The position numbers and the translations under genes are program-made. A model generated the notes under the pieces. That model searched no databases. It was not told where the DNA came from and worked only from the letters and a program-made list of their open reading frames with translations. From the NCBI GenBank assembly GCA_964391865.1, contig CAYMNQ010000004.1:124001-188000 (forward strand): DNA of 64,000 nt. The letters are read 5' to 3'. Shown here piece by piece: positions 33,653 through 41,357 of the stretch. The number at the start of each line of letters is the position of its first letter. Positions within the stretch are counted from its first letter, which is position 1. Source of the stretch: DASZQL01 sp964391865. GTDB taxonomy: Bacteria > Planctomycetota > Phycisphaerae > Phycisphaerales > UBA1924.

Positions 33653-34426
33653 TCAGCGATCGTTCCGGTGCAGTTCGCGCCATTTCGTGACGGCTTCGGG
33701 CTCGCGCGGGTAGATGGGGAGCAGCGCGACGGGATCGGTCGCTGCGCGCCCGAGCGAAGCGGCGAAGACGTGCCGCGCGTCGAAGCGGGGCGGGTAGATG
33801 CTCACGCGTGATACGTCGATGGCGCGCTCGCGCAGCAGGCGCAGGAACTCCGCATCGGCGATGAGCGACGACACGCCCTCCGCCGCCGCGCTCAGTGACA
33901 CGATGCCGCCGGCGTCGAGCGCCGACCAGCCGTCACGCGTCGCGTCGAGCGTGAAGCGCTGCCGCCAGACATCATCGCGCTTCCACGCGAGGCACACGCC
34001 AACGATCGCGCTTGTCGACTCGTGAGACAACTCGCCCGGCTCAAGCCCCAGCATCAGCGCCTCGGCGGTCGGCACGCCGACGCACTCGGCGCCGGTCGCT
34101 TCCGCGATCAGCTTCGCGGTCATGACGGCGATCCGCAGCCCAGTGAACCCGCCCGGCCCAAGCGACACGGCGACGCGAGCCAGCCCGCGCGGCTGAACGG
34201 CGTGCGCTCGGCACAGCCGATCGATCGCCGGCATCAGCGCATCGTCGTGACGCGACGTGGGCGCCAGCGGTTCGCCGCCGAGCCATTCCGCGTCGGAGGC
34301 GGACGACCCGCGGCCCAGCCCAACCGCCATGATGGGCGGCGCGGCAGAACCCGCACCTTCAGCCCCGCCCCCGCTCGTGGGGTTGCTGGTTTCGATCGCG
34401 AGCGTGATCGGGCGATGGTCGGGCAC
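33653..34426 (-). CDS. tsaB: tRNA threonylcarbamoyladenosine (t6A37) biosynthesis protein TsaB
   Basis: 257 residues. TsaB (YeaZ) scaffolds TsaD in t6A37 synthesis on ANN-decoding tRNAs. The ASKHA start LAIETSNPTSGG requires initiation at GTG 34426 (PDHRPITLAIETS), since internal ATGs would remove it. Downstream: RHDDALMPAIDRL, RVAVSLGPGGFTGLRIAVMT and VGVPTAEALML, all typical, with the SPGSFTG-equivalent as GPGGFTG. The C-terminus (LLPIYPREPEAVTKWRELH) ends in the usual YLR-like region. No Shine-Dalgarno is apparent. The 34461 palindromic element lies just upstream. Confidence 0.9.
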   Translation of the reverse strand: MPDHRPITLAIETSNPTSGGGAEGAGSAAPPIMAVGLGRGSSASDAEWLGGEPLAPTSRHDDALMPAIDRLCRAHAVQPRGLARVAVSLGPGGFTGLRIAVMTAKLIAEATGAECVGVPTAEALMLGLEPGELSHESTSAIVGVCLAWKRDDVWRQRFTLDATRDGWSALDAGGIVSLSAAAEGVSSLIADAEFLRLLRERAIDVSRVSIYPPRFDARHVFAASLGRAATDPVALLPIYPREPEAVTKWRELHRNDR

Positions 34427-34460
34427 GGCGGTAGTGTAGAGGCGCGGCGGTGGTTTTTTG

Positions 34461-34537
34461 GATGGAGCCCCCCGCGCGAGCGGGGGGTGCGTTGGGAACC
34501 ATGTTCGAGCGACCCCCCGCTCGCGCGTGGGGCTCCA
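34461..34537. repeat. Palindromic element with 27-base arms
   Basis: Left arm 34461-34487 (starting ATGGAGCCCCCCGCGCGAGC) and right arm 34511-34537 are inverted repeats with 26 of 27 bases paired; spacer 23 bases. Each arm can also fold on itself (CCCCCCGC-GCGA-GCGGGGGG on the left), giving a double-hairpin BIME-like layout. Located between tsaB and the divergent zinc-ribbon gene. Confidence 0.85.
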
Positions 34538-34643
34538 TTTCTGTGCATGGTCGCCGCTGGGCGGGTCGATAGGTAAACTGCCGCACGTTCGCCGGGGAGT
34601 TCCCGCAACCGCCCGCCCGATCCGCACGAAGATCACCGCTCCC

Positions 34644-35003
34644 GTGGAATCGAACTCGAAACCATCCCGCTTCACTTGGCTCGGCGGCCTGCGCCTGCGC
34701 GCGTTCTTCCTGGTCGTCGGTATCCCGCTGGCGGCGGCGGGGATCATCGCGCTCAGCCCGGCGTGGGCCACTCTGCCGGTGGTGGGCGTCGCGGTCGCGG
34801 CGGTGATGACGTCGCTCAGCAAAGTGACGCAGCGATTGAGCGAGAACACCTGTCTCACATGCGGGCACGACCTCTCGAGCGAATCGCCCGCGACGCACGG
34901 CATCATCTGCCCCGAGTGCGGCTCGCTGTACCAGCGCGCGGTGTTCGACCCGCCGGGGGAACTGGCGGCGGTGGATGAGGAATCGCCGACGAAGAACGCG
35001 TGA
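34644..35003 (+). CDS. Two-helix membrane protein with zinc ribbon, function unknown
   Basis: 119 residues from GTG 34644 (ESNSKPSRFTW); an earlier frame opening at 34458 lies in the palindrome and is unlikely. Two hydrophobic segments (LRAFFLVVGIPLAAAGIIAL, WATLPVVGVAVAAVMTSL) precede a ribbon, CLTCGHDLSSESPATHGIIC-PECG, with four Cys. Similar in plan to the proteins at 7.2 and 62.8 kb, but with the ribbon after the helices. Acidic tail (DEESPTKNA). No functional clue from neighbours. Confidence 0.6.
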   Translation: MESNSKPSRFTWLGGLRLRAFFLVVGIPLAAAGIIALSPAWATLPVVGVAVAAVMTSLSKVTQRLSENTCLTCGHDLSSESPATHGIICPECGSLYQRAVFDPPGELAAVDEESPTKNA

Positions 35004-35035
35004 GGGCGCGGCGGTCGGCGGTTGCGCTCGATCAA

Positions 35036-35569
35036 TCAGTTTGGCAGTTGGAGCGTGAAGGGCTGACCGTCGGGGGTCTGCACGTTCTTCATGTTGTTGA
35101 GCGCGGCGGAGACTCCGCTCGACGGAACAAACTCGACGCGGCCATCAGGTCGCAAGATGTGTATGCCGCGAGGATCAACCTCGGGGTTCTCGAACGCGAG
35201 CACTGCATCACGGCTGAGATGATCGACGCCGGAGCAATAGAGGTACGCATGACTTCGCTCCGCCCACGCGGGGTAGGGCGAGACGAAGTGCTCCGCCACG
35301 CTTGGATAGACACTTCGCAAGCGGTCAATCAGATCGGCTCCACGCTCTGGATAGCTACTGAATCGCGCGTGGTATAGATCGAGAGCATTCCCGATCTGGC
35401 GCAGTTGGCTGCTGCTCTTGACCTGCGTGCCGCTCCGCTCAACAGGACGCAGAGCGAATATCGTCAACGCGACAACGCACAGCAGCACAGCGACAATGAT
35501 GCCGAGAATAAAAGCCTTGGACCGACGAGGCGCATGTCTGATTTGTGTCGGTACCTCGGCCGTGGACAT
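35036..35569 (-). CDS. Membrane-anchored pilin-like (H-X9-DG type) protein, copy B
   Basis: 177 residues from ATG 35569 (AAGGGG 6 bases upstream). One membrane helix near the N-terminus (KAFILGIIVAVLLCVVALTI), no prepilin cleavage site. The outer part has SQLRQIGNALDLYHARFSSY and GIHILRPDGRVEFVPSSGV, the signature of DUF1559-type planctomycete pilin-like proteins. The C-terminus (NVQTPDGQPFTLQLPN) is nearly identical, including the DNA, to the gene at 35669, showing a tandem duplication. Role unknown; surface fibre or its assembly factor is inferred. Confidence 0.75.
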   Translation of the reverse strand: MSTAEVPTQIRHAPRRSKAFILGIIVAVLLCVVALTIFALRPVERSGTQVKSSSQLRQIGNALDLYHARFSSYPERGADLIDRLRSVYPSVAEHFVSPYPAWAERSHAYLYCSGVDHLSRDAVLAFENPEVDPRGIHILRPDGRVEFVPSSGVSAALNNMKNVQTPDGQPFTLQLPN

Positions 35570-35668
35570 GAAGGCCCCTTGGAAGCGAAGACGCTTTGGC
35601 ACGGCCCAAGAATATCAGTGTGGCGTTTTCGACCTAGAAGTGACTGGCCGCGGCTGGGTTACTCCTGA

Positions 35669-36373
35669 TCAGTTTGGCAGTTGGATGGTGAAGGGCTGAC
35701 CGTCGGGGGTCTGCACGTTCTGAACATCCTTCAGCGTGCTCGCGATGTCGGCGGCGGGAATGAACTCGACGTGCCCGTCCTGGTACAGCACGTTGATACC
35801 GACGCCGTTGATCGCGGGATTCTCGAACATCAGGATGGTGTTGGCGTCGAGGGCGTTCGTTTGGCCCGCGCAGTACAGATACGAAACCGTTGGCGACCCC
35901 GAGTCCACGAACGGCGAGGCGAAGAGCTCCGCGGGTGCCTCGCTCACGAGCCGTTGAGTGATATCCGCGCCGACCTCCGGGAATGCCTGGTCATATGACT
36001 GCGAATAGGTGTGCAACGCGGAACCGATGGCGCGCAGTTGCGTGCCGCTCTTTAATTGGTTCGCGTTCAAGCGCGCCTTGCCGAGCGCGGGCAGAAGAAC
36101 GCCGGCGGACATCGCGAGCCAAAGGACACCCGCGAGCATCCCGATCCCGCCGAGCACGACGCCCGCCGTCGCCATCGGTTGGCCGCCGTAGGTGTCCGGA
36201 TGCTTGCTCGCCTTGACCAGCGCGATGATGCCGAGGATCAGCCCGACAATCGCCAGCGGCGTGACGCACAGCCCGACAAGGCTCAGCACCATCGCGGTGA
36301 CGGCGAGCCCGGTGCGCAGCGTGGGGCGAACGGGCGCGAAGCCGCGTTCGGTGGGCGGGGACATCTGTGACAT
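35669..36373 (-). CDS. DUF4190-plus-pilin-like (H-X9-DG type) protein, copy A
   Basis: 234 residues from ATG 36373 (AGGAG 7 bases upstream). It begins with a DUF4190-type pair of membrane helices (TGLAVTAMVLSLVGLCVTPL, IVGLILGIIALVKASKHPDT, then MATAGVVLGGIGMLAGVLWL). Then a pilin-like body follows: GTQLRAIGSALHTYSQSYDQ, LYCAGQTNALDANTILMFEN, NVLYQDGHVEFIPAADI. The end NVQTPDGQPFTIQLPN matches copy B. It looks like a fusion of a DUF4190 membrane module with the H-X9-DG domain; copy B kept only one helix. Same strand, about 100 bases apart. Confidence 0.8.
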   Translation of the reverse strand: MSQMSPPTERGFAPVRPTLRTGLAVTAMVLSLVGLCVTPLAIVGLILGIIALVKASKHPDTYGGQPMATAGVVLGGIGMLAGVLWLAMSAGVLLPALGKARLNANQLKSGTQLRAIGSALHTYSQSYDQAFPEVGADITQRLVSEAPAELFASPFVDSGSPTVSYLYCAGQTNALDANTILMFENPAINGVGINVLYQDGHVEFIPAADIASTLKDVQNVQTPDGQPFTIQLPN

Positions 36374-36471
36374 CGGCGGCTCCTCGGAAGAGTGCGTGAG
36401 CGGCACGATATCACGGGGCGATCGGAGAAGGAAGGGGAGGGAGAGGAGACAAGGCAGGTGCCCTCACCTGG

Positions 36472-36490
36472 CCTCTCCCAGAGGGAGAGG
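36472..36490. repeat. Short perfect palindrome CCTCTCCC-AGA-GGGAGAGG
   Basis: CCTCTCCC (36472-36479), AGA, GGGAGAGG (36483-36490), in a purine-rich stretch just after the DUF418 gene and preceded by GCCCTCACCTGG. This type of palindrome is common in diverse bacterial genomes; it may act as a transcription-ending hairpin for the minus-strand gene. Confidence 0.6.
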
Positions 36491-36504
36491 GAGGCGGAGT
36501 TGGA

Positions 36505-37839
36505 TCAGCGGCGCATCGCAGGCGGTTTGAGATACGTCATCGTCCTCCACAGCCATTCCATCGGGCCCATGCGGAAGCGCGAGAGCCAGAGGAGGCTCCA
36601 GGTGATCTGCAGCGCCCAGATGCCGAGGACCACGCCGAAGACTTCCGTGCGCGACAGGCTTCCCCAGTAGCCGAGGCCCCAGCCGAAGAAGATCGCGCCG
36701 CAGAGGACGCTCTGCGTGATGTAGTTCGTCAGCGCCATGCGCCCGGCGGCGGCGAGGGCGGTGGTCGCGGCGCTGAAGAATGGTGACTTGAAGAGTAAGG
36801 TGAGTGCGCCGATGTGCCCAAAGGCAACGAAGAAGCTGCCGATGTAGTTCCATTGCCAGCCGGTCAGGAACGTGCGGACGAAGTCGAAGTCGTGCGCCAG
36901 CGCGTCGCGGTAGCCGAGGTAGACGATCGGGATTCCCAGCGTGTAGCCGGCGAGGGCCATCGCCGCGTAGGCGCGCGTGGAGAGTTTGCCCGTGAACACG
37001 CCCCAGCGCATGCACGCGGCGCCGATGAGCATGTAGCCGGCGAAGCGCCACAGCGAGAAGGTCCAGAAGATGATGCCGACTTGGAATTCGAGTGCGCCGG
37101 GGGCGCGCCGGCGGACGACGTCGGTGAAACCGCCGAGGGTCGCTTCGCGCTCGGCGGCCTGCTCCTCCCGCGAGGGGTTGAAGTCGGCTTTCGCTTCGAG
37201 CCAGGCTTCAAGCGTGCGTTGCTCTTCGTCCGTTGGAGTGCCGCCCGATTGCACGATGGATTCGATGCGTTCCGCTTCGTACCGGAAGAACCACATCCCA
37301 GCGCCGGTGAGGTGCGAATTCGCCGCGCCGATCGAGAATGCGAGCACACCGATGAGCATGAGCCAGTGCGCGCGGAGTTTGCGGAGCGGATAGATCAGCA
37401 GCCCGCACACGGCGTAGGTCCACAGGATGTCGCCGTACCACAGCAGGTACGCGTGCACGATGCCGAAGATCGCCAGCACGCCCACTCGGCGCAGGAACAT
37501 CGGCGTGAGCGAGCGCCCGGCGGCGACGGCGCGCTCGCCCAGCACGATCAGCCCCGCGCCGAAGAGCATCGAGAAAATCGACTGCATCTTCATGTCGAAG
37601 ACGATGCGGTTGACGAGGTAGACGGCGCCGTCGATCCCGCTGATCCCGCCCGTGCGGGGGTCGAAGAAGTCGGTCTCGGGGAACGCGAAGCCCGGGATGT
37701 TCATCGCCAGGATGCCGAGCACCGCGAATCCGCGGAGTGCATCCATCACGCGCGAGCGCTCGCTCGAATCGATCGGGCGGAGGGGTGGTGGGGGGGGTAG
37801 GTGCTGCTCGTCGCGGATGGTCAGTGGTTCAGCAGCCAT
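36505..37839 (-). CDS. DUF418-domain membrane protein
   Basis: 444 residues, about ten hydrophobic segments. Typical DUF418 opening (RVMDALRGFAVLGILAMNIP, MKMQSIFSMLFGAGLIVLGE, RRVGVLAIFGIVHAYLLWYG) and C-terminal DUF418 region (RMALTNYITQSVLCGAIFFG, WALQITWSLLWLSRFRMGPM, EWLWRTMTYLK). Related to acyltransferase-3-like membrane proteins; reported roles involve transport or modification at the membrane, unproven. A charged soluble loop (EEQRTLEAWLEAKADFNPSR) sits in the middle. It overlaps the upstream HAD gene by 19 bases and AGGAG is positioned within that gene, so the two are co-translated. Confidence 0.88.
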   Translation of the reverse strand: MAAEPLTIRDEQHLPPPPPLRPIDSSERSRVMDALRGFAVLGILAMNIPGFAFPETDFFDPRTGGISGIDGAVYLVNRIVFDMKMQSIFSMLFGAGLIVLGERAVAAGRSLTPMFLRRVGVLAIFGIVHAYLLWYGDILWTYAVCGLLIYPLRKLRAHWLMLIGVLAFSIGAANSHLTGAGMWFFRYEAERIESIVQSGGTPTDEEQRTLEAWLEAKADFNPSREEQAAEREATLGGFTDVVRRRAPGALEFQVGIIFWTFSLWRFAGYMLIGAACMRWGVFTGKLSTRAYAAMALAGYTLGIPIVYLGYRDALAHDFDFVRTFLTGWQWNYIGSFFVAFGHIGALTLLFKSPFFSAATTALAAAGRMALTNYITQSVLCGAIFFGWGLGYWGSLSRTEVFGVVLGIWALQITWSLLWLSRFRMGPMEWLWRTMTYLKPPAMRR

Positions 37840-38516
37840 CGCGAGATCTCCTCGGTGTCCGAGAGGTCCTTCACCGCGCGGTCCGCGCCGGCGGCGGCGA
37901 GGTCATCGGCGCTGAACTGCCCGGTGCCCACGCCCAGCACGCGGCAGCCGTGGGCCTTGGCGCACGACACGTCGTGCGGCGTGTCGCCGATGATCGTCAC
38001 CTGTGATCCGGGAATCTCGCGCCCGAATTTCGCGCGATACCTCGCCATGCCCACCGGGGGCAGGTGCTCGCGTGCCGGTTTCTCGTGCGGCGAGTCCTCG
38101 CCCCAGACGCAGATCGTGAAACGGTCGGGGTCCACGCCGCAGGCGGAGAGCTTGAGCCGGCCCGTTTCCGGGAAATTGCCCGTCAGCAGCCCGAGGACGT
38201 GCGTGCGTTGATCGGCAAGCCGATCGAGCAGTTCGATCACGCCGGGGCAGGGCTTCGCGTACCACCCGGTTCTCAGGAGGCGATCAAGGTGCACGCGGTA
38301 CTGCCCGCGGAACTCGCGCACCGCGTCGTCGTGCGCGGGTTGCTCGTGCAGCGTCAGCAACTCGCGGATGATGACGGGGTCGAGCCGCCCGGCGTACTGC
38401 ACGCGCCCTTCATCGAAGGAGGGGCCGAACAAGGCGCGCCCGGCGTCGCCCATGGCCTGGATGCCGCAGCGTGCGGTGGTGATGAGTGTGGCGTCGATAT
38501 CGAAGAGGATCAGCAT
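37821..38516 (-). CDS. HAD-superfamily phosphatase-like hydrolase
   Basis: 231 residues. Motif I LILFDIDATLI (DxDxT, with Ala where Gly is common), motif II in VLGLLTGNFPETG (Thr), motif III Lys in REHLPP..MARYRAKFG region, and motif IV VTIIGDTPHDVSCAKAHGC. The helical cap after motif I (AMGDAGRALFGPSF) is of the phosphoglycolate-phosphatase/beta-phosphoglucomutase type. Small phosphate-ester hydrolysis is expected. It heads a two-gene operon with the DUF418 protein. ATG 38516 has no clear ribosome-binding site. Confidence 0.88.
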   Translation of the reverse strand: MLILFDIDATLITTARCGIQAMGDAGRALFGPSFDEGRVQYAGRLDPVIIRELLTLHEQPAHDDAVREFRGQYRVHLDRLLRTGWYAKPCPGVIELLDRLADQRTHVLGLLTGNFPETGRLKLSACGVDPDRFTICVWGEDSPHEKPAREHLPPVGMARYRAKFGREIPGSQVTIIGDTPHDVSCAKAHGCRVLGVGTGQFSADDLAAAGADRAVKDLSDTEEISRWLLNH

Positions 38517-38603
38517 GGTGGTGTACGCAGTGATACGCCGCGCGCGGCGTGGATGAAGTGTCGGCCGGTGTGTGGATAACTTGTCGGGACGTGGTGGAGT
38601 GTT

Positions 38604-38888
38604 CTATCGGAGAATCTCGAAGTGCGCGAACTCGCCCCGCGCGGGCTGGTCGTCGCGGGCCGCGTTGATGATGTTTCGCCCCAGTTTCACGCTGATTTCA
38701 GCGAGGAAGCGGTCGAGCTCGGCGCGCTCGCCCTCGGCGACGAGGCGCACATTGCCGTCTGGCTCGTTGCGCACCCAGCCCGTGACGGCGAACTGGTTGG
38801 CGATGTGCTTCGTGGTGGCGCGGAAGCCCACGCCCTGCACTCGGCCGGTGTATAGAACTTCGTATCGACGGGCGCTCGACTCGGGCAT
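38604..38888 (-). CDS. acyP: Acylphosphatase
   Basis: 94 residues, the normal family size, from ATG 38888. The catalytic loop YTGRVQGVGFRATTKHIANQ (Arg in GVGFR) and the Asn-containing strand TGWVRNEPDGNVRLVAEG are intact; GERAELDRFLAEI follows. It hydrolyses acyl phosphates such as carbamoyl or 1,3-bisphosphoglyceryl phosphate. The frame extends upstream to 38960 but without a ribosome-binding site or conservation. Confidence 0.93.
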   Translation of the reverse strand: MPESSARRYEVLYTGRVQGVGFRATTKHIANQFAVTGWVRNEPDGNVRLVAEGERAELDRFLAEISVKLGRNIINAARDDQPARGEFAHFEILR

Positions 38889-39375
38889 CGTCAGGGGTTC
38901 CCCGCGCGAGTTGTGCGCGATCTCGCTGATTTCGTCACCGACTTCGGTGGGGGCTGCCAAAGTTCATGCAGAACTTCAAGACTTTTCTCTGCAAACGTTT
39001 GACGCGCGTAAAAGGTGGGATAAGTTTGATGATAGGAATCCGTCGCCTCTCCTCCAGAGCCGCTGACTATCGGTTATTGCCAAACTAATACCGAACCGGC
39101 TTGCAAATGATTTCTTGAGGCAAGCGTATTCCAAGGTTGAGTGGTCCGCACCCGGGATCGTGGCCCGGCACGGATGATTGGTTGGCCTTTTCGTCCCTCT
39201 CCTCTCTCGCCTCTCGAACCGGAGTTTTCTCGCACGTCGGAAGAGCGTGTTCGCGGCCTTGGCTTTCGCAAGGTCGGCGGTGCTGTCGTCGCCGCCCGCT
39301 TCGGCGGGTCTACGATTCGAGCATCGTTCACTTCTCTCGTTCGTGCCGCTCCGGCGTGGCTATGGATGGCTTTGC
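38889..39375. other. Intergenic region upstream of dnaG, no supported gene
   Basis: The stretch separates the divergent acyP and dnaG genes and should hold their promoters. AT content rises at 38960-39130. An inverted repeat, GCTTGC (39099-39104) and GCAAGC (39120-39125), spacer 15, could be an operator. The frames crossing the region have no recognisable protein features. Confidence 0.4.
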
Positions 39376-41262
39376 GTGGTGCAGGTCGCAGAACAGTTCG
39401 ACAACCGGCGGAGAGTTCTCGAAGCCACCGACATCGTCGGGCTGGTGGGCGAGCATCTCTCGCTGCGCGCCAAGGGGCGCGAGTTCGTCGGGCTCTGCCC
39501 CTTCCACGACGACCACAAGCCGTCGATGAGCGTCGTGCCGCACAAGCAGATCTTCTGCTGCTTCTCCTGCGGCGCCGCGGGGAACGCGATCGACTTCGTG
39601 ATGAAGTATCACGCGATGGACTTCCGGCAGGCGCTCGAATTCCTCGCCAGCCGCGCGGGGATTGAACTGGTCCGCCCGAAGTTCACCGCGCGAGAGGACT
39701 CCGCCGGCGGATCATCGAAAGACCAACTGCTCGCCGCCGCCGCCACGGCCCAGAGTTTCTTCCGCGGCATCCTGAAGCACGCCGAGCACGGCAGCGCGGC
39801 CCGCGCGGTCATCGAGTCCCGCGGCATTTCGCCCGAGATGATCGACGCGTTCGAACTCGGTGCCTCCCCCGATCGCTGGGACGGGCTGCTCAAAACGCTG
39901 CAATCGAAAGGGCTCGATCAGCAGGCGTTCCTCGACGCGGGGCTGCTGAAATCCCGCGAATCGGGCGGCGCGTACGACGGCTTCCGCAACCGGCTGATGT
40001 TCCCGATCTTCGATCAGATCGGGCGCGCGGTCGCCTTCGGCGGGCGGAAGATCCGCGATGAAGATGATCCGAAGTACCTGAACTCCCCCGAGTCGCCCGT
40101 CTTCGATAAGGGCGGAACGCTCTTTGCGCTGAAGCAGGCCTTCCGCGGGGTCCAGTCGTCGCGCACCGCCGTGATTACGGAGGGGTACCTCGACGCGATC
40201 ACCTGCCATCAGTTCGGCTTCACGAACGTGGTCGCCACGCTGGGCACGGCGCTCACGAGCAAGCACGCCGCGATCCTCCGCCGGATTGCCGACACGGTGA
40301 TCCTGCTCTTCGACGGCGATGAAGCCGGTCAGCGCGCCGCCGATCGCGCGTTCGAGGTCTTCTTCGCCGAGCCTGTGGATGTAAAGGTCGCGATCCTGCC
40401 CGACGAGCTTGACCCGGACGATCTCCTGAAGTCGGAGGGCGGGCCGGAGCGCTTCCGCGCGGTGCTCGCCGGCGCGATCGACGCAACGGCGTACCGCTAC
40501 CAGCGCATGACCGCCGCCCTTGACGCCGCCGGCCGAGCGCCCGGTTCGGCGGCGAGGATCAGAATCGTTCAGGACGACTTGGCGCGTCTCGCGGAACTCG
40601 GTTTGCGCGATATCTCGCCCATCCGCCGACAAGCCATGGTCCGGCAACTCGCTCGGATCGCCGGTGTTGATGAAGCGACTGTGTCGGCATCGATGCCGAC
40701 AAGCAAGCCGCGTGCCAACACCGCGAATTCATCGGCGCCGACCGGCAAGGCGAAATCCGCCCTTGCCGCGTCGGTTTTGCCGCTCGATCACGCCCTCGGC
40801 TGCCTGCTGCTGGAGCCTGATCTGGTCCAAAGTTTTTCGTCGGATGCGGAAGAAATCCTCAAAGCGCACGCCTACTCTTCCGGCCCATTCCGGGGCGTCG
40901 CGGAGCGACTGCTGCTCGCGTCGAGCACGGGCGAGCGCGTGGAGACGGCGTCGCTGCTCGCGGAGATCGAACACGAAGAGGACCGACAAGCCGCCGCCGC
41001 GCTCATCGCCAAGATCGAGCGCGAATGCCGCGACGACCGCAACGACCGAGTGATCGACTTATGGAACGACTGTGTGAAGCGCTTCAAGCTTGAACAATCA
41101 GGCCCGTCGATCACGCCCGCTGAAATCGGCGGCGCGGCTGAATCCGCCGCGACCGCGGCGGCATCGATTGCTTCTCTGCTCGAGCATGTCCGGCAGCGCC
41201 ACCAGCAGCACGGCGGCAATCCGCTCGCGCACCCCAAAGTTTCCCGCATCCCAACGGGCTGA
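39376..41262 (+). CDS. dnaG: DNA primase DnaG
   Basis: 628 residues from GTG 39376 or 39379 (VQVAEQFDNRRRVLEATD); the frame is open upstream but unlike primase. CHC2 zinc domain: GLCPFHDDHKPSMSV...FCCFSCGAAGNAIDFVM. RNA polymerase core: FRNRLMFPIFDQIGRAVAFG, GGRKIRDEDDPKYLNSPESP. Toprim: VITEGYLDAITCHQFG, ATLGTALTSKHAAILRR, LLFDGDEAGQRAA. The C-terminal helicase-binding region (from about residue 430) is Ala-rich and less conserved. It primes lagging-strand synthesis. Lies 95 bases before rpoD, the ancient macromolecular-synthesis arrangement, here without rpsU. Confidence 0.96.
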   Translation: MVQVAEQFDNRRRVLEATDIVGLVGEHLSLRAKGREFVGLCPFHDDHKPSMSVVPHKQIFCCFSCGAAGNAIDFVMKYHAMDFRQALEFLASRAGIELVRPKFTAREDSAGGSSKDQLLAAAATAQSFFRGILKHAEHGSAARAVIESRGISPEMIDAFELGASPDRWDGLLKTLQSKGLDQQAFLDAGLLKSRESGGAYDGFRNRLMFPIFDQIGRAVAFGGRKIRDEDDPKYLNSPESPVFDKGGTLFALKQAFRGVQSSRTAVITEGYLDAITCHQFGFTNVVATLGTALTSKHAAILRRIADTVILLFDGDEAGQRAADRAFEVFFAEPVDVKVAILPDELDPDDLLKSEGGPERFRAVLAGAIDATAYRYQRMTAALDAAGRAPGSAARIRIVQDDLARLAELGLRDISPIRRQAMVRQLARIAGVDEATVSASMPTSKPRANTANSSAPTGKAKSALAASVLPLDHALGCLLLEPDLVQSFSSDAEEILKAHAYSSGPFRGVAERLLLASSTGERVETASLLAEIEHEEDRQAAAALIAKIERECRDDRNDRVIDLWNDCVKRFKLEQSGPSITPAEIGGAAESAATAAASIASLLEHVRQRHQQHGGNPLAHPKVSRIPTG

Positions 41263-41357
41263 TCGCCCGTACTTGAACGTCCCCTGTCGCTGTTTCGCTC
41301 TGATCTGCTTCCCAACCGAACGCACCCAAGATCGGTGAACCCTCGGAGAACCTGTCA

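Noticed and set aside
36472..36490. Insertion-sequence end
   Set aside because: A lone short palindrome, no transposase or target duplication.
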